64,000 bases of DNA from Owenia fusiformis (GCA_903813345.2 CAIIXF020000003.1:8389412-8453411); one strand, 5' to 3'; shown: positions 21,280 through 33,457, numbered from the stretch's first letter. Notes: generated by a model not told the origin, from the sequence alone. Numbers and translations: made by a program.

Positions 21280-23225
21280 AAATTTCCTGACCTATGATCG
21301 ATGTCAGCTATGGGGTATCATTTGCAGTGGACTTATGGTTTGCACCAGGTCCACAGTTCTGGTCCCTACCACCAGGCAGTCTTGAGCCAAGACAACAGAC
21401 GGTATTTTGGAAAGCGTAGCCTATAGCTTGCTGATGTTATGTACTCTGTTCCACAGCAACCATTACTGCCATTTATAGTTGCTGGATTGGGCCCTGGTTT
21501 CTTTGTTAGAATTTCTGTGTATGTCTTTTTCACATCACTGAAAAATGCACAGTTCTTACATTCAAATTTCAGTTTGTATTCCAGTGTTTGCGTTGACGCC
21601 GTTTTTTGCCATTTTTACGGAAATTTCAGAAGGTTGGACGTAAAAATCAAAATCAACTTACGTCCCTAGGACGCGAAAATTATAAACTGCTTCAAGATAA
21701 CTTTTACTGCAGCACAGTAGCGGTAAAACATGATTTTCATCAAGATTTTCAAACTCACAACCTTGATATACGAGCAATGATCCAGGTATATTTATATCGA
21801 CAAATCTGATTGGCTACCATGACTACCGAAGATTAGCAGGGTTTCCAGTATGAGACATTGATTTTGATTGGTTCCGATATATTCCGGAAAATGCCGCAAT
21901 CGAAATGGAAGATCAAAACATACAATATTGCAGAAATCCCCTGTGGTTCCCCACAAATTGAAACGATTGTTTTTCACGATTATCTTTATTATTTCCACTA
22001 GAAACCATTATATATTGATCTAATGTTATACATCAAGATAATTGTTTAATGATAGATCGAGGTTTTCATCTAAAAGTCTTCAGAATAAGGAGAAATGTTA
22101 ATAAAAAGAAGCAAAAGTTCACAACCTTGACATGACCTTCAAGATCGCAAGTTTTAAAATGAGAAAACAAAACTCTTAATTTGAGCATTTCCTTTATTCA
22201 TTTCGGACTATTTTGGTATAACATTACTTAAGAATTGTGTGAAAAGGACCCAGTGATAGATATTTATCGGCAGGATGCATCAAATTACAATATATGTCAT
22301 TTTTATCCCATTTTAGTGTAAGCACTCTATTATCGCCCACTTTATTTTCACTTTCACAATATTTTCTTGAACTTTGTGAAGAAATAAGAGGGACGCAAAA
22401 CAATTAGATGGGGACTCAAATTTTTCAAATGGGTTGCGTCCCTGGGACTTAGAAATTTTAATGGCTAGCGCGAACACTGTATCCCAGTCTGTAAAGATCT
22501 TTGGATTTGATGGCAATATCCATTTTACAATTTGGACTAGCTTCGCTACATTGAACCGACACATTGTTCACAATCATCACCATTCCTTCTTCATTTATGA
22601 TTATTGTTTCAGGCTCTTGTAGGGCATTGCTTTATATATTTGCCAATGATTCCTTTTTGTCTTTTTTTGGTCTCAATATTAGCTTGGTATTAGCCGGTCT
22701 CTCACAATTTAACACTCTGTAGTACCGATTGACTGAGTTCCTTGTGTGCCACTACAGGCACCATCAATTTGCTATGAGTATCCACCGTGGGTCTTGTGAT
22801 ACCCCTGCCTTTACAGTCCTGGTCTTTTGTTTTGGGTGGTGTGCATGTCCCTTTTTAAACTGCTTGGGCTTTGTTTTTGTCTCTTGTTGTAAATATACAT
22901 TTTGGATGGTTTTTCAGTAGTTTCTGACATGTTTCCAGTGATTTTGGTAACAAAATTAATAAATGATCTGATCTCTGCGTTAACGTGTAAAATCAGGTTA
23001 ATAGGGTTGGGAAGTTTATACAGAGTGTGATATGCGTACATATATATATTTTTTTATTCATGTAATATAATTATGATGATTACATATACACACTAGATAC
23101 CCATAGGGGGGTAAGTGCATTATCAAAAACCATAAAGGTGTACAATTTATATCAGGGATCTAGATAAGTTTAAAAAGTTATTAGCCAATGTGGCTAATGT
23201 TTTCTAAAAAATATTAGCCACTCTG
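21280..23225. other. Intergenic sequence, nothing recognised
   Basis: Several 60-90 codon frames exist on both strands but none has recognisable content, splice context or repeat support. Confidence 0.4.
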
Positions 23226-23230
23226 AAAAA

Positions 23231-23503
23231 TTATAAGCCACAATATTTTCTCAAATTTTCACAAAAAACATATTTTACAGCCACTTTGTGTGAACAGGAC
23301 ACTTCGTGTTTTTTGATAGAATCCAATTTTATGGATTTCGTCCCTTGACACCAGATATTCCAAGTGTCACTTTGACTTCCATATTTTAGACAAATTCCAC
23401 ATGTCATCTTTCCATTGTTGTATATAAGCCATGGCTGCCCTGCCTTCCAGTCTAGTCGGAAAGACCTCAATGGTCCCGGCATAATTTTGAAATATGGACA
23501 CAC
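23231..23503 (-). pseudogene. TTF-type zinc-finger fragment, as at the N-terminus of hAT-like transposases (ZNF862/KIAA1586-type)
   Basis: The 90-codon frame shows FRLDWKAGQPWLIYNNGKMTC, then C-x2-C (CGICLKYG), then KLDSIKKHEVSCSHKVAV. The order W, CxxC, ~25 residues, LxxHxxSxxH is that of the TTF/BED-like finger preceding hAT-type transposase domains and their domesticated relatives. Nothing of the downstream transposase is visible, so this is an isolated fragment. Confidence 0.55.
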
Positions 23504-23509
23504 AGACAG

Positions 23510-24355
23510 ATTGAATGTATCAGAAAAACGAACGAAACAGTTTTGCGAATATGAGCTAATGTTAAATTTTCATTGACTGGAAAATAAGTTTTGGCGTCTC
23601 AATTGATTCAGCAAAATACTGAACGCAACAAGTCTTGTGAAGGTGCCCTGTGTTAAATTTCCATTGAAACATAGATAATTGTTGCGTCTCATGGGTGAAA
23701 TTACAAAAATTAAGAAAGTTGAAAACGAAGAATCCCAGATAATTTATCTGTTTCTCAGGTAGGTTCTGTACAAAGATCTTCACCACCTTTGCGAATATTT
23801 AAATCAAGATCTTCGCCAGGTGCTAAAAATATTCGCAATTGGAGAATGGCGACAGCTTATTGTAATTTGTAATGAGTTGAGCATGAAGACATACAATTTA
23901 TAATAATACATGATATAAAATATGAAAATATACAATAACTGCCTGCAAGCAGATAAATCAGTAAGTGAAATTATAAACATCATGGATACAGCACAATGTG
24001 GAAAAATAACATTACATGCTTACAGCTTATAGCTCAATAACAATTTATCAATGTTTTTTTAGTAATTATTTTTAAAGGAATGTAGAGAGGGTAGAGATTG
24101 AAGGGAAGTTGGCAATTTATTCCATATGATTGATTCGGAGTATTGAACTGATTTCTTTTTTAAGTTTGATTTAAATCTACACAGAATTATATGTCGTATT
24201 TGTCTTGCGAGACGAGAGTGTTTAAAATTAAAGTACTGTTTGAATGGATGTTTTTTGCTGCATCTGAAATAGAAAATGTCAAATGAGACTGTGACGTGTT
24301 ATTAAATATTTTTTTGTGCTTTTGGGGACATTTTATTTTTAATGTGACATAAATT
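23510..24355. other. Intergenic sequence, nothing recognised
   Basis: AT-rich DNA without supported features. Confidence 0.4.
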
Positions 24356-24360
24356 ATTAT

Positions 24361-25904
24361 TAGACTCCAGATGTCAATCTGGAGTCTATTGTTTTTGCCA
24401 GTATTCTTCTTCTTTATTCTTATTCTTATTATTCTTCTACAAACGTTTTCTCCTTAACTAGAAGACATTGAGTCAAGTCCTGTAAATGGTCAATTTAGGT
24501 CCAGTATCTAGTTTCTGGGAAATTGGGTCAATTTTTTATCTAGGTCAAAGGTCAAGAACTAGGTCAAATCCAGTACTTTGTCACTTTTTTCAATTTTCTC
24601 AGTCGGCCTTCAATATTTTCGATCCAGGTTTTTTTCATTGTGTTCCTCATAAAAAAGTAGGAAAGCTAGGTTCGATTTAGTTTTTTGATATCTCAAACCG
24701 ATTTTGAGATATGGTGTCCGGAAAGTAGGTCACACCAAAACGTGCTCCAAATTCAATGTATGAGTTATGAATTAGGGGTAGAATTTTGTCAGGAATCCGA
24801 ATCTGCAAACCAAATTTTGATCCGACCCCTGGTTTGGAAGTTATGGCGTTTTAAAAACTCAAAAATCGCTAAATTTTGTGCCCATGTTAAGTCAATGGGA
24901 AAAAAGATTTTTTTGAAGTGAAAAATATGAAATATAGACAGCTTAAATATAGTTCAGCTTAATTAAATGAAAGGCTTCAAAAGAAGGGGACCTCAAAAGC
25001 CATCTAGCTTCAGAATTTGGACACCAAAATTCCTATGTCAAAATCTAGGTCAAATTCAAAGGTTTTCCTTATTTTTGTGATTCTGACACTACACTTCAAT
25101 TATATTCTTCGAAATTGTGTATACATGTAGCCAAGAGTCTGCTAATAGTGTTAGCCTTTGCCGTCAGAAAGTATTTTGACCCACTTTTGAGATATGGTGT
25201 CCGAAAAGTAGGTCAAAATTAAAAGTTCTCCAAATTTAATGTATGAGTTATGACTTAGGGGTAGAATTTTGTCATGAATCCGAATCTGCAAACAAAATTT
25301 CGATCCGACTTCCGGTTCGGAAGTTATGGCGTGTCCGAAAAGTAGGTCAAAATAAAAATTCGCCAAATTTAACGTATGAGTTATGAATTAGGTGTAGAAT
25401 TTTGTCAGGAATCTGAATCTTTAAATCAAATTTCGATCCGACTCCCGGTTCGGAAGTTATGGCGTTTTGAAATTTCGGAAAATCGATCTGATGGCATCCT
25501 GATAGAAAGTCAAGAGTAGAGAAGAAAATATTGAAAAATTCATCCATCCTTCCTATCTGATCTTATCCTATCCTTCCTATCTATCCTTCCTTCGTATCTT
25601 TTCTCCTTCCTATCCTTCCTATCCTCTCCTATCATATCCTTTCTTCCTATTCTGTTCTATCCTATCCTTCCTATCCTCTCCTATCATATCCTTTCTTCCT
25701 ATTCTGTTCTATCCTATCCTTCTTTCTTATTCTATCCTATCGTTCCTTCCTATTCTATCCTATCCTACCTTCCTATTTTATCCATCCATCTTTTTCTGGA
25801 TGACTCAGCTTATTCTGGATGACTCGGCTTATTCTGGATGACTCGGCTAAAAAAGGTCTAAATCTGGAGTCTGAAATTGAACTTCGTTCAATTTCCAAAG
25901 TCTA
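24361..25904. repeat. Composite repeat bounded by CTCCAGAT/ATCTGGAGTC hairpins, with internal tandem repeats
   Basis: It begins with a hairpin TAGACTCCAGATGTCAATCT followed by GGAGTC, and ends with AATCTGGAGTCTG plus a TTGAACTTCGTTCAA hairpin and AGTCTA. Inside, a ~150-bp unit (GAGATATGGTGTCCG, TAGAATTTTGTCAGGAATCC, TTCGGAAGTTATGGCGT) occurs three times at about 24702, 25183 and 25330. From 25545 to 25795 there is a pyrimidine tract of TATCCTTCC-like units, followed by three copies of TTCTGGATGACTCGGC. It has no coding potential. The element class is unknown. Confidence 0.6.
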
Positions 25905-26312
25905 GTTATTAATGGCATCATAGCCTCTTATTATTTGTCAAAACCCTTGAACATTATAATATAGGCTAATTATGTGAACAAATGAAGATGACAGTGATGG
26001 TTATTTAACTTGTTTCACATAGTTTAAAGTCCACATTTCTCAGAAACATTTCACGACCACAGTTAAACTGAACATTCAAAATCAATAATTGCATTCATGT
26101 TGTGATGGAATTAAGTTTTAAAATATGCTACCTTTTATAACACTGGCTATTCTTTTTTTTACTGAGGCCATTCTTTAACCCTTTACCACCTCAATCGTAC
26201 TGGGTGGCTAGTGGGGTAGTAAATGTAGCAGCCATTATCCTTTCAACTACATCTTTAGCAGCTACACCTTTAGCAGCTACACCTCCTAAGCTGCTCAGGT
26301 AACGTACCTGAA

Positions 26313-26870
26313 ATGGATTATATAGGGGTTATGCACTGGGAGGTTTTGGATACAGGGAATATCCCGAGGGATATACAATATATCTTACCGAGGGACCGAA
26401 GGGACCAAGGGAAGATATATTGTATATCCCAAGGGATATTTCCTGTATCCAAACCGACCGTGCATAACTGTTGTATTCCATACCTGATGAGGTTTGAAAT
26501 AATAAGCATGTATCCCAAAACATGTATTTCAAAAATGAAAAAAAAAAAATTTTCAAAATTTTTTTTACATTTTTTTGCATAATTTCTTTTCAGAATTTTT
26601 TTTAACATTTTTTTCAGAATTTTTTTAAACATTTTTTTCACAATTTTTTAACATAATTTTTTTCCACAATTTTTTCCAAATTTTTATTTTCAATTTTTTT
26701 TCCCAAATTTATTTTAAAAAACTTTTTTTAAATTTTTTGAGCGGGACATACCATTTATATGTCCCGGAGCTCCGTTGAAGCGGGACATACGAAAAATATT
26801 TGCCCGGATATGGAATATATTCCCGGTTGATATGTCCCTGAAACCTCATCAGGTATGGAATACATTCTTC
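26313..26870. repeat. Foldback repeat with GATACAGGGAATATCCC palindrome
   Basis: 26325-26480 is a near-perfect palindrome (TTTTGGATACAGGGAATATC ... GGATATTTCCTGTATCCAAA) with a GGGACC-rich centre. CCATACCTGATGAGGTTT at 26478 is inverted at 26841-26862, giving an outer stem. Between the stems, 26525-26745 is a T-rich low-complexity tract of AATTTTTTTnnACA-like units. Relatives occur at 34300-34380 and 44070-44170. Confidence 0.65.
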
Positions 26871-26879
26871 TATAACTTT

Positions 26880-27097
26880 GCACATTTTACACCAATCAAA
26901 ATATATAACTTTTTTCATATGGCGAATCAATATGTAAAAATTGTCTTTCTTGACTTTCATTTCAATAGAGGGTGCCATCAACATCTTGACCAATCTGCAT
27001 CCTTCTGGTCGTTGAATGATCGCATCACAACCATAGTACTTCTTCTTTAGACATGGACTGTTCATAATACACACTTCAATGTTGTTATCATCCATTT
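26880..27097 (-). pseudogene. Exon-like unit, copy 1, unknown product
   Basis: On the minus strand a pyrimidine-poor TTTTCAG acceptor precedes an open frame of about 70 codons containing NSPCLKKKYYGCDAIIQRPE and KVIYFDWCKMCKV. The frame is conserved with only a few amino-acid changes in the second copy (27800-28017), suggesting it was coding when duplicated. Downstream it runs into the foldback repeat at 26870. The cysteine spacing is not a finger I recognise. Confidence 0.4.
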
Positions 27098-27799
27098 CTG
27101 AAAACATATGCACAATAAATGAATTATAACTTAACTGGTGAAATTAAACAATTTCAAGTTAAGACTCCAGATTGAATTATCCTAGATCTTCAGCTCAACC
27201 TTTGATCTTCAAAATGTCAACTTTACTTGTCAGTTGGTTGGTTGGTTGGTTGATTGTCTGCTTGACTAGTTGATTATTTGCTTGCTTGGTTGGTTAGTTA
27301 GTTAATAGCTTGTTTGGTATTTCTCAAGTTCATATTCTTTCTTAAGAACCACTGTTTTAACATTCCAAAACAGAAATCTAATTTTAATGAGAAAATTGTG
27401 GCACAGTAAAGGTTAGGGAATAAAACATTGGTTTAAATTATTGGATAAAATAAAGATATGGGACATGTCATCATATGTAAATAATAATAAGCAAATATTA
27501 CATTCTATGGAGGGCAATATCTGTTCATCTTTCAATGATTTTTGCAATATGCAGATATGTGTTGCCCCCAGCCTGTAATGATACAATATTCGCTTTAATT
27601 GATAACGAATGAGCATAACGGGTCATTACTATTATTGCGTTTAAATCAATTATTATCCATAATTATGGATAAAAATGAATATGTTTCAAGTTCCTAATCT
27701 CTACTGGTGAATCTTCTTTCATTTTAGTAGCCGTTGATCTGATATCTTATCTTTAATTCAAAATTGAGAGCGATTGAGCATAACAGGTCTTTTAACTTT

Positions 27800-28017
27800 G
27801 AACATTTTACACCAATCAAAATATATAACTTTTTTCATATGGTGAATCATTATGTAAAAATTATCTTTCTTGACTTTCTTTTCAATAGAGGGTGCCATCA
27901 ACATCTTGACCAATCTGCATCCTTCTGGTCGTTGAATGATCGCATCACAACCATAGTACTTCTTCTTAAGACATGGACTGTTCATAATACACACTTCAAT
28001 GTTGTTATCATCCATTT
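27800..28017 (-). pseudogene. Exon-like unit, copy 2
   Basis: This is the second copy of the 26880-27097 segment, with the same TTTCAG acceptor position (28018-28019) and the same frame. Changes from copy 1 are mostly conservative (for example LIRHMKK to MIHHMKK). The frame diverges at the left boundary of the duplication. No donor site is clear in either copy. Confidence 0.4.
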
Positions 28018-28974
28018 CTGAAATCATATGCACAATAAATTAATTATAACTTAACTGGTGAAACTAAACAAGTTCAATTTTAGACTCCAGATTGAATTAT
28101 CCTAGATCTTCAGCTCAACCTTTGATCTTCAAAATGTCAACTTTACTTGTCAGTTGGTTGATTGGTTGTTGTCTGATACCATGGTTGGTTGGTTGGTTGC
28201 TTGTCTGTTTGACTAGTTGATTTTAGTTGATTAATTAGTTAGTTGCTTTTTTGGTATTTCTCAATTCATATTCTTTCTTAAGAACCACTGATTTACATAC
28301 CAAAACATAAATCTAATTTTAATGAGAAAATTGTGGCACAGTAAATAGGTTAGTGAATAAAACATTGGTTTAAATTATTGGATAAAATAAAGATATGGGA
28401 CATGTCATCATATGTAAATAATAAGCAAATATTACATTCTATGGAGGGCAATATCTGTTCATCTTTCAATGATCTTTGCAATATGCAGATATGTGTTGCC
28501 CCCAGCCCGTAATAATACAACCAATGTCACAGCTCACCCAAACACCAGCCAGATCATTGTCACATATTATTTTCTATCCTTTAGCATAGACCAGTAAGGT
28601 AAAAAGGGGCTCTGATAAATCAAAATGGGACAAAACTCGCAATTAATGTTTTCAATTTTATACGCACAAGTAACACCTCCTTATTTATAAATGTATATAT
28701 TTAACCTTCAATATATTGGAAGTTAGGCCAATGTACCTAAAATCATTGTTTCCTGTCAGCTTGCATGCATAAGTTCTTACGCAAAAGCAGGTCATAGTGG
28801 CCTTCCCTGCTCCAGGTACAGTGACTTGCAACACAGTAATGTTAACATAACTTAGCACTTTGAGAATTTATTCTGATAATACTAAATTTGGGTGACAACA
28901 CTCGATACTTATAGGCCTATACATTGAGATGAGACACAAAATAACTTTTTCCACCTCTTCCACATTCATACAAT

Positions 28975-29175
28975 GAAGACCATATCGTTCTCACGTCAAC
29001 GTCGATATTCAGACCTAGCACCAATGTCGGCCCAACGTCAGAGTACTGCCGTAAAATTGCCGACTTCAGACCAACAGAGACGTGTTAATTGCCGACCTGT
29101 ACCAACGTCGGGCCAACGTCAAAGTACTGCCCTAAAATTGCTGACGTCGGGCAAACAGAGCTGTGTTATCTGGGT
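28975..29175. repeat. Tandem repeat of ~75-bp unit rich in CCGACGTCGG-like motifs
   Basis: Two and a half copies of a unit reading ACCAATGTCGGCCCAACGTC followed by AGAGTACTGCCGTAAAATTG. Half-palindromic GACGTTGG/GTCGGGCC motifs recur. Such units are common in marine invertebrate genomes. Confidence 0.65.
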
Positions 29176-29204
29176 TAGAACTCCTTGTTAATTTTGAACA
29201 ACAA

Positions 29205-29490
29205 TACAACTTGAACAACAATTTACAAGGCATTTTCAGACAAAAAGTCTGGTAATTGTGAGAAAGTTGTAAAAATGCTATTCTTACATTTGTAGGGTTA
29301 TTTCAACATCAATATATTATACAATATTTACAATACTAATAAACTTATAGTAATATACAAGGCATTTACATGCAAAAAGTTCTTAAGTTGTTCCAGTGCT
29401 ATTCTTGTATTTCCATGCATATTTCACCATCATTGTATTTTGCAATTAACTTATATTATACAAGGCATTTACATGCAAAAAGTTAGAATC
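29205..29490. repeat. Tandem repeat, ~135-bp unit
   Basis: ACAAGGCATTT(A/T)CA.GCAAAAAGT recurs at 29227, 29358 and 29461 with similar intervening sequence (CTATTCTTG, ATTTCAAC/ATTTCACC, ATCAAT/ATCATT). No coding content. Confidence 0.6.
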
Positions 29491-29505
29491 TGGTAGTTAT
29501 TGTAG

Positions 29506-29630
29506 TCAGTCTATTACAACCAAATTATTTTGCTTTAGGCAATAGTTTTCGCGTTCGAGGGTCATTGGTGTCTTGTCACCATTATCCCAGGATACTGTTA
29601 CGCACTTCTTTTTCCATGTGGTTATTGTGC
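29506..29630 (-). CDS. Candidate terminal exon of the gene containing the 533-nt exon array
   Basis: On the minus strand a good acceptor (TTTCTATTTCCAG, ending at 29631) precedes an open frame of 40 codons ending in TGA at 29508-29506. It needs two bases at its 5' end to be completed. It encodes a compact basic segment, TITTWKKKCVTVSWDNGDKT followed by a polar tail. V-x-W-D-x-G is a pattern often seen in small Tudor/SH3-like beta barrels, but that is only a suggestion. The phase fits the donor of the repeated exon upstream, which leaves one base. A gypsy gag relic (29773-30111) lies in the intervening intron. Confidence 0.5.
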
Positions 29631-29772
29631 CTGGAAATAGAAACAAAATATGAAGCTTTTCTTATGGGGCTTGTTTTTTTTATTAATAGAATCTACAGCT
29701 GCTGCTGCTGGAGTTTGAATGTCATCATGTTTTCTCTCTGAAAACTCATGAGCCTGACAGACTCCTCTGCAT

Positions 29773-30111
29773 TTATCTTACGTAAACACGTCTTCCTGTT
29801 GTGATCTTTCCAGTAAACGCAATTGCAGCATCATTGTTTATACCACAGATTATCATATTCTTGATGAGTAAGTTTTTTAATTGACCAAATTCACAGTCTT
29901 TGGCGAACTTTTGCAAAACGTTGGCATAATTGGTTTTATCAGCATCCTCATTGAACACAAAACTCTTATAAATCTGTACACAAGGTTCTCCTTTACATGC
30001 CATAAGAATGTTGAACTGGATTTGTGCTGACTTTTCTGTAGCCACCTGAAAAAAAGCAAACATCTGCTTGAAGTGTCTCCAATTTTTAGCCAGATCACCA
30101 GTCAAAACCAT
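29773..30111 (-). pseudogene. Ty3/gypsy-type Gag fragment with internal deletion
   Basis: The frame starts MVLTGDLAKNWRHFKQMF, the recognisable start of Gag in a Ty3/gypsy retrotransposon group. It continues through IYKSFVFNEDADKTNY and ANVLQKF, then jumps to AKDCEFGQLKNLLIKNMIIC. In intact members, the stretch between the VLxKF segment and the CEFGxLxDxLIxDxIVxGI segment is roughly 50 residues longer. The central part is therefore deleted, and the protein ends soon afterwards. No LTR, protease or polymerase follows. Confidence 0.65.
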
Positions 30112-30886
30112 TTGTTTTGGTTAATCCAAGAAGACTGCCATCCTGATTGTACGGTTTACTGTCCAATATATATCAGATGGTTAAGTATTAAGTCTAATTT
30201 TCCCGATTTATGACACCATATAAAACTTAATTGGGTGAATTAGGAAGTGCCATCTATATTCCTTTTATTATTATTACAGAATTACAATGGAATAAGTGAA
30301 ACGAAACTACTCTAATTAATTAATACCATTGCACACACCCCTTTTAAAGATTTTTTTAGATTTGAAACCATGCCTAGAATTGAAAGCCCTAGAGCTAATT
30401 AAAGTCAAAGTGTAATACAAGGGTTGATCAACATGTATAATGACAAACCTGTTACATTGTTAGGTTGGTAATATGTCATCACGATTAATTAGTAGATCAC
30501 ATCAACTAACAGAAACTTTTCAGGATTGATTTACACCCAAATCTGTATGAATTAATGGTGTCTTTCAAACTCATTTTGGACAGACGTTCAATACCTCATT
30601 GTTATGATTCACATCCTGCTTTAGATGCCCATACCACGGGTTGCTATGGCAACCATAACTCAGACATTAAGTAATATTTGTGCCTCAGATTTTGTGGAAA
30701 GAATGATGAATGTTTGGTGATAGATATATCAACTTGGGTGTTCTAACTCCAATTAGCTTCTGAAATAAGGGCTCTATTTGCGTTATATCACAAACAATGT
30801 TCAATTTTGTTGCATCAAAAATTACACAGCACTAGAACAGTATCACGCAACAGGTATTTTTTCAAAACTAGAGTTTTTTCCTTTAC

Positions 30887-31419
30887 CTTTCCCCTTGCCA
30901 ATCCCTCCTATTGATGGCATCCCATCTAAAACAGAAGGAGACTCATCTGGCCTTGTTACAAGTTCCTGTTGGCCTGACCTAGTACATGACGTAGTAGGTG
31001 GTGGCAGGAAGTTGCTCCTATTTGCAGTGCCAGGGGAGGCTTCATTTACATTCTCAGAAATTTGAACTGTAACTCCAGATGTTGTAGGGCCAGTTTTGGT
31101 TTTGTTAGAGGTTTTCACATGGCCACGGATGAGTTCAAATTTATTACTTGTTATGTTGATTGATCCATTGGCTTGAACATCTTTCTTGTAATCTTCTGAG
31201 TAGCTAACATAATTCCATCCCATTTTAGTATTTTTCATAATGAGTATATGTTCAAAGTCTGGAAAGTCTACATTAAAATTATGAAGATTATTGTCTATTG
31301 TCTTCCTCTTTCTTTGTTGGGACCTTAAGTTTGCTTTTTCCAAGCGTTTAGAGACTTGTTCCTCATCCCCAATCCTTTTGGTCAGACCCTGCGCCCGTTT
31401 TAGTACTTTTGTGATGGTG
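30887..31419 (-). CDS. Array exon copy 1 (intact, 533 nt), unknown protein
   Basis: A TTTTCAG acceptor lies just upstream of 31419 and a GTAAAG donor begins at 30886 (minus). Between them 177 codons are open, with one spare base at each end. The protein starts TITKVLKRAQGLTKRIGDEE, has a basic stretch (RSQQRKRKTIDNN), a mid segment (DFPDFEHILIMKNTKMGWNY), a Ser/Thr-rich linker, and a Gly/Lys tail (GGIGKGKGKG). I do not recognise the family. If the donor is not used, the frame reads on 16 codons to a stop near 30843. The exon length of 533 is not a multiple of three, so two copies cannot be joined in frame at these sites. Confidence 0.6.
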
Positions 31420-31557
31420 CTGAAAAGTCAAAACACACAAGATAATACACAAACCTTCATAAAACAATGTTCAATTTTGTTGCATCAAAAATTACACAGC
31501 ACTAGAACAGTATCACGCAACCGGTATTTTTTCAAAACTAGAGTTTTTTTCCTTTAC

Positions 31558-32092
31558 CTTTCCCCTTGCCAATCCCTCCTATTGATGGCATCCCATCTAA
31601 AACAGAAGGAGACTCATCTGGCCTTGTTCCAAGTTGCTGTTGGCCTGACCTAGTACATGACGTAGTAGGTGGTGGCAGGAATTTGCTCCTATTTGCAGTG
31701 CCAGGGGAGGCTTCATTTACATTCTCAGGAATTTGAACTGTAAGTCCAGATGTTGAAGGGCCAGATTTGGTTTTGTTAGAGGTTTTCACATGGCCACTGA
31801 TGAGTTCAAATTTTTAACTTGTTATGTTGATTGATCCATTGGCTTAGACATCTTTCTTGTAATCTCCTGAGTTGGTAACATATAATTCCATCCCATTTTA
31901 GTATTTTTCATAATGAGTATATGTTCAAAGTCAGGAAAGTCTACATTAAAATTATGAAGATTATTGTTTATTGTCTTCCTCTTTCTTTGTTGGGACCTTA
32001 AGTTTGCTTTTTCCAAGCGTTTAGAGACTTATTCCTCATCCCCAATCCTTTTGGTCAGACCCTGCGCCTGTTTTCGTACTTTTGTGATGGTT
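31558..32092 (-). pseudogene. Array exon copy 2 (broken, 535 nt)
   Basis: The acceptor AG is kept (TTTGTAG) and so is the GTAAAG donor. The frame has a stop soon after IGDEE (GAA-TAA), another stop and a frameshift around 31850-31880, and a run of extra bases. It cannot encode the module. Confidence 0.7.
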
Positions 32093-32253
32093 CTACAAAG
32101 TCAAAACACACACGATGATACACAAACCTTCATAAAACAATGTTGCATTATATATCACATACAATGTTCAATTTTGTTGCATCAAAAATTACACAGCACT
32201 AGAACAATATCACGCAACAGGTATTTTTTCAAAACTAGAGTTTTTTCCTTTAC

Positions 32254-32786
32254 CTTTCCCCTTGCCAATCCCTCCTATTGATGGCATTCCATCTAAAACA
32301 GAAGGAGACTCATCTGGCCTTATTACAAGTTTCTGTTTGCCTGACCTAGTACATGACGTAGTAGGTGGTGGCAGGAAGTTGCTCCTATTTGCAGTGCCAG
32401 GGGAGGCTTCATTTACATTCTCAGGAATTTGAACTGTAAGTCCAGATGTTGTAGGGCCAGTTTTGGTTTTGTTAGAGGTTTTCACATGGCCACGGATGAG
32501 TTCAAATTTATTACTTGTTATGTTGATTGATCCATTGGCTTGGACATCTTTCGTGTAATCTTCTGAGTAGCTAACATAATTCCATCCCATTTTAGTATTT
32601 TTCATAATGAGTATATGTTCAAAGTCTGGAAAGTCTACATTGAAATTATGAAGATTATTGTCTATTGTCTTCCTTTTTCTTTGTTGGGACCTTAAGTTTG
32701 CTTTTTCCAAGCGTTTAGAGACTTGTTCCTCATCCCCAATCCTTTTGGTCAGACCCTCCGCCCATTTTAGTACTTTTGTGATGGTG
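32254..32786 (-). CDS. Array exon copy 3 (intact, 533 nt)
   Basis: It has the same length, acceptor and donor as copy 1 and is open throughout. It differs from copy 1 by a handful of residues, for example KRAQGL to KWAEGL near the start, YKKD to YTKD, and VTVQISEN to LTVQIPEN. The retained frame in two of five copies argues that at least these were under selection or are very young. Confidence 0.6.
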
Positions 32787-32924
32787 CTGAAAACTCAAAA
32801 CACACAAGATAATACACAAACCTTCATAAAACAATGTTCAATTTTGTTGCATCAAAAATTACACAGCACTAGAACAGTATTACGCAACAGGTATTTTTTC
32901 AAAACTAGAGTTTTTTTCCTTTAC

Positions 32925-33457
32925 CTTTCCCCTTGCCAATCCCTCCTATTGATGGCATCCCATCTAAAACAGAAGGAGACTCATCTGGCCTTATTACAAA
33001 TTGCTGTTGGCCTGACCTAGTACATGACGTAGTAGGTGGTGGCAGGAAGTTGCTCCTATTTGCAGTGCCAGGGGAGGCTTCATTTACATTCTCAGGAATT
33101 TGAACTGTAAGTCCAGATGTTGTAGGGCCAGTTTTGGTTTTGTTAGAGGTTTTCACATGGCCACGGATGAGTTCAAATTTATTACTTGTTATGTTGATTG
33201 ATCCATTGGCTTGGACAATTTTCTTCTAATCTTCTGAGTAGCTAACATAATTCCATCCCATTTTAGTATTTTTCATAATGAGTATATGATCAAAGTCTTG
33301 AAAGTCTACATTAAAATTATGAAGATTATTGTCTATTGTCTTCCTCTTTCTTTGTTGGGACCTTAAGTTTGCTTTTTCCAAGCGTTTAGAGACTTGTTCC
33401 TCATCCCCAATCCTTTTGGTCAGACCCTGCGCCCATTTTAGTACTTTTGTGATGGTG
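32925..33457 (-). pseudogene. Array exon copy 4 (one nonsense codon)
   Basis: Length (533) and both splice motifs match copies 1 and 3. A single TAC to TAG change at the position corresponding to SEDY-stop (near 33227) breaks the frame. Everything else remains aligned, so inactivation is recent. Confidence 0.7.

Larger units (their letters stand above)
26876..28519. repeat. Tandem duplication, two ~715-bp copies 920 bp apart
   Basis: 26876-27587 and 27795-28519 match closely over their whole length. Each includes an exon-like minus-strand segment at the left, a GACTCCAGATTGAATTATCC segment, a TTGG/TTGA microsatellite and an ACATTCTATGGAGGGCAATA segment. About 200 bp of different sequence separates them. 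Confidence 0.85.

Noticed and set aside
26313-26641. Overlapping frames of 83-107 codons on both strands
   Set aside because: They fall in a palindrome plus a T-rich tract, so open frames are a by-product of symmetry and low complexity.
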